Shown here piece after piece: positions 56,475-64,000 of a stretch of DNA of 64,000 nt (within the stretch, counting starts at the first letter, position 1; each line of letters begins with the position of its first letter). Location of the stretch: the NCBI GenBank assembly GCA_949752735.1, contig OX457053.1:10984638-11048637 (forward strand). The letters are read 5' to 3'. The position numbers and the translations under genes were made by a program. Under the pieces are notes generated by a model, which made no database searches, was not told the DNA's origin, and saw only the letters and a program-made list of their open reading frames with translations. Origin of the DNA: Lumbricus terrestris. Its lineage: Eukaryota > Annelida > Clitellata > Crassiclitellata > Lumbricidae.

Positions 56475-56811
56475 TACAAACATATGTACGTACGTGCGTA
56501 GTATACAATACGTAATACGTACATACATACATACATACAGTTACATGCATACATACATGTATAACATAATATGCTTGCATGCATACAGACACGCATAATA
56601 CATTACATATACATGGCCGGATTGACACTTCTGGATCCGTCCCTGAATAAAAATGCAGCATTACAGTTTGCAAGCAAACATGTTTTATTGCAGCCTTAAT
56701 AACGTCCTATTCAGCCATGGTTTGGTCGGTAGCGCTTCCGAGTGGCAACCTGAATTGGCGCTATATAAATCGCCGCAATAAACGAGTGAATGTCTGCATG
56801 ATGATAAGTAC

Positions 56812-57084
56812 CTGTGTTTTGAGAAAAGCAAGTTCTGTTGACGCGAAGTTGTTGAACGTTGTCCTGATCCGGGTATGTGTTATCGTCCGACAGGTCGTCC
56901 GGATTCAAGTGTAGCCAGCACTTCGGAGTATCAGAGCTCGTGTCAAGGTCAAGGGCTACACAGGTCCCTGATAGGTATTCGCAGAGGCCGATGCACGCCA
57001 GCAGGTCAGAGATTCCTTCCTGCTCCGCACCACCGGTGGACTGCTGTCCAGGATAGACCGTCCACGTTGGAACACAGACTTGCT
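56812..57084 (-). CDS. Exon: PAN/apple-like module 1
   Basis: The 273-nt exon is phase 1-1, with acceptor TTCCTTCCAG and donor G|GTACTT. It encodes about 91 residues beginning EQVCVPTWTVYPGQQ and ending VNRTCFSQNTG. Six cysteines are spaced as in PAN/apple domains, with the core C-x3-C-x6-CVALDLD, then KCWLHLNPDDL and a final RTC. PAN modules bind proteins or carbohydrates outside the cell. It is the most upstream exon I recognise. It aligns well with the next exon (CVALD versus CVAID, CWLH in both). The family name is inferred from cysteine spacing and the CWLH motif, so a related six-cysteine fold is possible. Confidence 0.7.
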
Positions 57085-57253
57085 CTGGAAGGAAGAAAGA
57101 AAGGAAGGATCAGGTTTACAAATCCGTTTCAGAATTCATGAATTCACTACCTGCTTAAAATAAAGAAATTGTCAAGTGGAGGTCTGTGTGTATTTGTTTA
57201 TTCATACGTACATTCATGCAAGACTGTTTGTATATACACATGTATCATGCAAG

Positions 57254-57453
57254 TGTGTATGTATGTATGTATGTATGTATGTATGTATGTATGTATGTAT
57301 GTATGTATGTATGTATGTATGTATGTATGCATGCATGCATGCATGCATGCATGCATGCATGCATGTATGTATGTATGTATGTATGTATGTATGTATGTAT
57401 GTATGTATGTATGTATGTATGTATGTATGTATGTATGTATGTATGTATGTATG
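57254..57453. repeat. (TATG)n with central (CATG)n block
   Basis: About 200 bp of ATGT units with a block of eight GCAT units at 57329-57364. Confidence 0.96.
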
Positions 57454-58368
<915 letters not shown>

Positions 58369-58510
58369 GTATGCTTCTATTATTCTCCTGACCTTGTATC
58401 GCCGCGAGGCTTTTGAATGCAGGACTCTTCACAGAGAATTCAATGTTATTTCTCATTGCTTTCTCTGCTGTCGTTTATAAGCATAGCGTATACCTTGTCA
58501 AGTTTTGACA

Positions 58511-58581
<71 letters not shown>
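58511..58581. repeat. (GAT)n microsatellite
   Basis: About 23 perfect triplets. Confidence 0.96.
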
Positions 58582-58689
58582 AAACTAATTATGAAACTGC
58601 TGCTGATAATAATCATGCTGCTGATTAAAATTAGGCTGATCATAATAGTGATGATCATAATGATAATAATAATTATTATTATTATGGTA

Positions 58690-58801
58690 GTTATAGTAGT
58701 AGCAGTAGTAGCATGCCTAGTAGTAGTAGCAGGCCTAGTAGTAGCATGCCTAGTAGTAGTAGCAGGCCTAGTAGTAGTAGGCCTAGTAGTAGTAGTAGTC
58801 T

Positions 58802-58877
<76 letters not shown>

Positions 58878-58934
58878 CGTAGTAGTAGTAGTAGTAGTAG
58901 TAGCAGTAGTAGTAGTAGTAGTAGCAGCAGCAGC

Positions 58935-58982
<48 letters not shown>

Positions 58983-59035
58983 CGTAATAGTAGTAGTAGT
59001 AGTAGTAGTAGCAGTAGCAGTAGTAGTAATAGTAT
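58690..59035. repeat. (TAG)n microsatellite
   Basis: About 340 bp of TAG with CAG interruptions and four GCCTAG insertions at its start. Confidence 0.95.
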
Positions 59036-60117
59036 TCATAATAACATTAGTAACAATAATAATAAAGCGTTAAACAGTCACAATATACCATCCAACTGGA
59101 CGACAAGACTCACGCGTTATAGTCTCGCCGACATGTAAGGCGCAGTAAAGTAATATTTGAAGAACCCGAACTCGATTCATTTTCATTCTGTTGTAATTAG
59201 TCCTGAAATAGTTTACAAAGAATCAATTGAACAATAATTATTAAGAGCAATATAATAATAATTATATGATAGTCATAGACGCATTCTTAATTTAAAATTA
59301 ACTACGAAAACAAGAATAGCGTGTTTAAAAATTTTAATATTTAAAAACGTAGATTGTGCTGGTATAATAATTGTAGGTTATTATTCATTCAGAGCATTTA
59401 TATAGCGCCCCTTCAAGAAATTACTCAGAGGCGCTATTTATGTGCATATAGGCCTATATAAGAATAAACTGAGCTAGCGATAACTTGTCAAAATAGGCTA
59501 TGGATCCTGCTTGGCAACCGTTGCTTGGCTAACTATTTACCTCTTTACCTCGATAAGAACTATAACACTTTAACAGGCGCTCAGTCAAAAGAAAATCGAC
59601 AAGCAAGGGTCCATATTAGTTCCAAGTTTCAGACGTAGGCCTATGCCCTATAGCTGTATACCGATAAAGACCCGTCAGAATGGAGTAATTGTATATTTAG
59701 TAAAGTGGTAAAAAGGATTGAACAACTTGTGCAGCGTGTGTCAACCACGGCATACAACACACCCCACATGCATGTGTAGTGTAGACTCTATAGGTTTTTT
59801 AAAACTACTTAGGCTATGTTGCAGGTTACTCCTGCGGCCTTCTATTATGTCTGGCTGCCCGTGGGCACTTATGTTTTCCCTTTTATAAGTGATCATAACA
59901 ACTAGCCATTGAATGGGACGAGACTTGTCCTTACTATTGTTGGTGACAACAAGCTGTTTACAATTGATAGCAATAAAGAATGTCGGTTATTGGCCTTATA
60001 CCCACCCTTCAACCGTGCACCAATACTAAAACCAACCCAAATATGTTTTCAGAGGAGATAGTCTCATGCTACAGAATAAGCATTATATAGCCAAATGAAA
60101 CAGTCCATTTTTTATAG
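59036..60117. other. AT-rich region, no gene seen
   Basis: A minus-oriented LINE 3' end (TTTATATAGCGCCCCTTCAA) lies at 59385-59440. Otherwise no frame or repeat was recognised. Confidence 0.5.
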
Positions 60118-60837
60118 GGCGCCGTAACAAAACGGCGCAGGACAAAACGGCGCCGACATAACGGCGCCGACAAAACGGCGCCGACAGAACGGCGCAATTC
60201 AAAGTACCCCGACAAAACGGCGCCGACAATACGGCGCAGTACAAAGATTATGATACCCGCGGACGCGTCTAGTGATTGTTTGCTTATTCTAGAGCAAACT
60301 CACTACGAATTCAAGATTATGAAATAGCCTGTCGTTCCGGATTCCGGAAACCTGGGGCACACCCAATTCAGAATACATCTATGCGTTAAAAATAGAAGTC
60401 GGATTAATACAAAATCATTTTTCCTTAAATAGAATCTGGATTGATGGAAAAAATTCGCTTAAGCTGAAGCTGGATTGAAGAAAACAATCTTGCTTAAATG
60501 GAAGCTGGATGAATGAAAACAGTCTTGCTTAAATGGAAGCTGGAGTGAAGAAAATGTTCTTGTTTAAATGGAAGCTGGATTGAAGAAAATATTATTCTGG
60601 CTTAAATTGGAGCTGGATTGATGAAAAATAATAGTAATTTAAATGGAAGTTGGTTTGATATTTAGAATATATTTTTGCTGATTCTGCTATTAAACTACTA
60701 AAAACCATTGTTTTTTTAGTTCGGTTTGCGCCGTTATGTCGGCGCCGTTTTGTTACCGCGCCGTTTTGTTACCGCGCCGTTTTGTCGGCGCCGTTATGTC
60801 GGCGCCGTTTTGTCCTGCGCCGTTTTGTCAGCGCACC
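60118..60837. mobile_element. Mutator-like non-autonomous element with GGCGCC-repeat arms
   Basis: A 720-bp element flanked by 9-bp copies of TTTTTATAG (60109-60117 and 60838-60846), the duplication size of Mutator-like elements. Both arms (60118-60239 and 60726-60837) are inverted to each other and built of short units like ACGGCGCCGACAAA, with at least 55 bp matching perfectly. The core 60455-60655 contains about six tandem 35-bp units (GCTTAAATGGAAGCTGGATT). No frame. Confidence 0.8.
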
Positions 60838-60846
60838 TTTTTATAG

Positions 60847-62130
60847 CCTATATTTTCTTTTTTCACGTATAATTTTCAACGCAATAACCTCGAATATAAG
60901 ATGAAAAGAACTAATTTACTAATGTTATTAATACTGTAACTACTGTACTGCTGCTACTACTGCTACTGCTACTACTACTGCTGCTGCTGCTGCTGTATAT
61001 ATTACTACTGAGCAATGGAAAAATCTCAGAGTCTAAAGAATTACTTGGAAAAAGCTATTCTGTAATAATGTAAAACAACCTTTCAGGCAATTCTATCAGA
61101 CCTATAATTCGTAATCAAAACAAGTTCTCTATTCGTGCTAGCCTTTTTTTATTGCTCTGAGTGCATATAGTCAAACAATGGGAGCAGTATTAGCCTATAT
61201 ATGCCTGATATCTACAGCGTAATTGGAAGACTAGCAATGAGCTGAGAATCGAGAAAAATCGGGACCGGTGAAATCGTAACTTTTCGATAATTAAGTTTTA
61301 ACTAATTATTCAGTTGTAGAGCTTTTGTGGAATTTTTCAAGATGTCGGCCTATATAAAGGAACTATTATTTTTTCATCGCACATAGCTTATAGGCTATAG
61401 ACCTGTGTCAAACCATAAATCACATCAACATTTCTAAGTTTATGAGCCTTGGCCCAGTCAAACCACAACTTAGGCGCTGTCTAAACTCAGGCCGCCAAAA
61501 TGGGGACCATGGACCGGTCTGTTACCCGCCTGTAACAACTGACGACATTGTTTGCTATCCGCATTGCAAATCATAGCATAATAGCATAACATGATATCAT
61601 GATATCATAGTTTGCTATTTCATCAGTGCTGCTAATTGAGCTGCAGTCACTAAATGTGAAAATGTGCAAATGAATTCAATTGGTAATTAAGTACTTTTTG
61701 TAAAATTACTTACTACCAGCTAAACTCCACTCTAAAAGTAGTTTAAAAGTAGATCTAACTGTAGGTTAGTTAACTAGTCAGTTTCAAACTTTCAATCACC
61801 AATAGCATGTGAAAAACAGGTCAACCCAAAATACTCATTCAAGCAGCCACCTTGCAGAGCCATATCTGAAATTTCATTTGATTTTACTAGATCCAATAGC
61901 CTATTTTTTAAATTGAAGAAAACAACACGTACCTTATTTTAGCCTACAGAATTATGCTGCCATAGATTTCAGACTTTTTCTATGACGAAGACACTATAAA
62001 TCAGAAATGAACAGCAAACATTTTTAATTGCAGCATGCACATGATAGGGGCGTGCCTTTAAAGATGTAGTTGCCACACAAATGATTCAACGGTGACGAGA
62101 ATGAAAAATACAAATTACTTATGAATATCA
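60847..62130. other. AT-rich region, no gene seen
   Basis: A short CTG/CTA triplet run at 60945-60997 and a local ATGATATCATGATATCAT palindrome near 61585-61606. No coding feature recognised. Confidence 0.5.
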
Positions 62131-62640
62131 GAGAAAGAAGAGGAGAAGGAGAAAGAGGAGGAGGAAAAATAGGAGGAGAAGAAGAAGGAGGTGGAAGAGT
62201 AGGAAGGGAAGGAGGAGGAAGAGGAAGAGTAGTAGTAAGAAGAGGAGGAGGAGGAGGAGGAGAAAGATGGGAAGGATGATGAGCAGAAAGATGAAGAGAC
62301 TGATAATGGGGAAGAGGAGAAGGAAGAAAAATAAGAGGCGGAGAAAAAGGAGAAGGATGAGGAAGAATAAGAGGAGCAGGAGGAGGAGGAGGAAAAAGAG
62401 AAAAAAGAGGAGGAGGAAGAAAAGGTGAAGGAGTAGAAAGAGGAAGAGGAAGAAGAGGAAGAGTAGTAAGAAGAAGAGGAGGAGGAGGAGAAAGAGGAGA
62501 AGGATGATGAGCAGAAAGAAGAAGAGGCGGAGAAGGAGGTGGGGAAGGAGGAAAGGAATAAGAGCGGAGAAGGAGGAGAAGGTGGAGAGGGAGGAGGAGG
62601 AAGAGGAAAAGAAGAAGAAGGAGGACAAATATGAAGAAGA
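62131..62640. repeat. Polypurine (GAG/GAA)n tract
   Basis: About 510 bp with almost only A and G on the plus strand, in GAA, GAG and AGG units. Ser/Phe- or Leu-rich minus frames are artefacts. Confidence 0.95.
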
Positions 62641-62679
62641 TTAGGAGGCAATAGGAACCATATGCACTCTACGAATATA

Positions 62680-62828
62680 CAGGGTGGGCCAAAAAGACCC
62701 TCTGAGATTTTTTGCCAATATCTTGACCAGAAGTAAGAATTTCGAAATGAAATTTTGCAGTTTAAAGACAGTTCATATTTACACATTCTGGCCAAGATAA
62801 TGGCAAAAAATCTTTTTTGTCCACCCTA
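62680..62828. mobile_element. Short mariner-like derivative
   Basis: Ends CAGGGTGGGCCAAAAAG and a decayed TCCACCCTA, sharing AAGTAAGAATTTCGAAATGA with 54128-54741. About 150 bp, essentially two facing arms. Confidence 0.75.
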
Positions 62829-62859
62829 TAGTATAAACAAGTGGAACAAGTTAGACGAT

Positions 62860-63345
62860 TGGCTCAAGCCTGAAGCTCTTTGCCTCTGACGCAGAAAGCC
62901 AAGGGTTCGATTCTCCTGCGAGATGGTTGCTGTGTGATACAATGTGTAGGCTTATGGGGAGCCCGGTAGCGCATTGGATAACACGCTGGCATGGAGAGCG
63001 AGAGGTATCGAGTTCGCGACCCTTAGGGCGGATATGCTTTGCAGGCTGCTATTAACGCTGTGTATTGCATGCTGTCTGTTCTGTTAGTAGGCCTAGTTAA
63101 GATTTATGTCTTCTGTAAATTGCGTTTTTGTGAATTGTTTAAATTGCATAGAATGCATATTGTAACCGGTCGCGGACTGTCAACCGGATTGTTGAACAAA
63201 GGAAAATTATTATTATTTTTTAAATTTGCCCTGAGGTACTTCGTTCCCCAGGGACTTATAAAATATAAAAGCAATGTGCCTGGAACGGCTAAACCTCATC
63301 CTCTTCGGGCGTAGGTCTTCTAAAGGAGTATTAATTTTTATTGTT
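62860..63345 (+). repeat. SINE-like units with tRNA-like heads
   Basis: Two B-box-like sites occur: GGGTTCGATTCTCC at 62903 and, after GGAGCCCGGTAGCGCATTGG, a decayed GAGTTCGCGACCC at 63010. The body ends AACCTCATCCTCTTCGGGCG before a TTA-rich tail. Neither head folds into a complete tRNA by eye. Confidence 0.55.
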
Positions 63346-63349
63346 GATT

Positions 63350-63600
<251 letters not shown>

Positions 63601-64000
63601 TACTAGTTGTGCTGTGCGGCAACATAATACACAATTAAAATAGGTCTGATATTATCAATAATAAAACTAGTACAAAGCTGAAAGTGAATTCTGAACTCAG
63701 TGCAGGATGATCTTAACGAAAAGTAAAAAATAAACTACCTCACTCTATACGTGGCAGAAACGTAAATATACACTCATATAAATATAACGTTTTTCATTCA
63801 GTGAATGTAATCTGAACTTAATCCTTCTTAACAAGTCTGGCTTTCATGGGTTCGTTAGTAATGGTTCTGTCGCCGGCTTCGTCTTAGTCAGCCATTGATA
63901 GGATAATGAGTGTCGTACTGACAACGGTTCAGACGACAAAAGCGTCGGTATCCATGACATAACTTTGACGGCAGCCACAATAAAACTCGACAGCGAGCAT

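Overview
This is animal nuclear DNA, probably from a marine deuterostome of echinoderm or hemichordate type. The evidence is a split gene with short phase-symmetric exons, very long microsatellites, tRNA-derived SINEs, CR1/L2-like LINE 3' ends, hAT/mariner/Mutator-like elements, and a Ty3-type retrotransposon with integrase ahead of reverse transcriptase (the Gmr1 arrangement, known mainly from deuterostomes). The species cannot be fixed from the sequence. Nothing prokaryotic is present.

The only host gene I can support runs on the minus strand across most of the window. In transcript order (right to left) the exons encode two PAN/apple-like modules (57.1 kb and 55.0 kb), a SUEL/rhamnose-binding-lectin-like module (53.2 kb), and then seven tandem DOMON modules, each preceded by a Ser/Thr-rich mucin-like linker exon. 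Every DOMON module is split the same way into exons of 179, 62 and 275 nt (phases 1-0, 0-2, 2-1). Linker, PAN-like and SUEL-like exons are all phase 1-1, so the gene is a chain of symmetric cassettes. About 1,990 residues are visible. Neither the first exon nor the end is in the window; the seventh DOMON lacks its third exon, which lies beyond the left edge. Modules 4-7 are nearly identical and share intron sequence (recent tandem duplication); modules 1-3 are older.

The introns are packed with mobile DNA. The 19.5-kb intron between modules 3 and 4 holds a nest: a hAT-like element (12724-30535) was hit by a minus-strand gag-only LTR retrotransposon (B, 13442-29043), whose 3' LTR was then hit by a related plus-strand gag-only retrotransposon (A, 13513-21155). 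Target duplications of 8, 4 and 4 bp prove the order. In both A and B the gag frame starts inside the 5' LTR and reads through the LTR end and primer-binding site. The intron before the first linker exon carries a nearly intact Gmr1-like retrotransposon (43842-51366) with 1064-bp LTRs that themselves contain open frames. A SINE sits inside the linker exon of module 4 and brings a stop codon, but in-phase splice sites at its edges may turn it into an intron.

The right end (57.1-64 kb) has no recognised exon. It holds long microsatellites and a 720-bp Mutator-like element with arms built of GGCGCC-type repeats. Together the exons describe a large secreted or cell-surface protein that combines carbohydrate or protein recognition modules with a string of DOMON domains that keep the Met and His expected for b-type heme binding.
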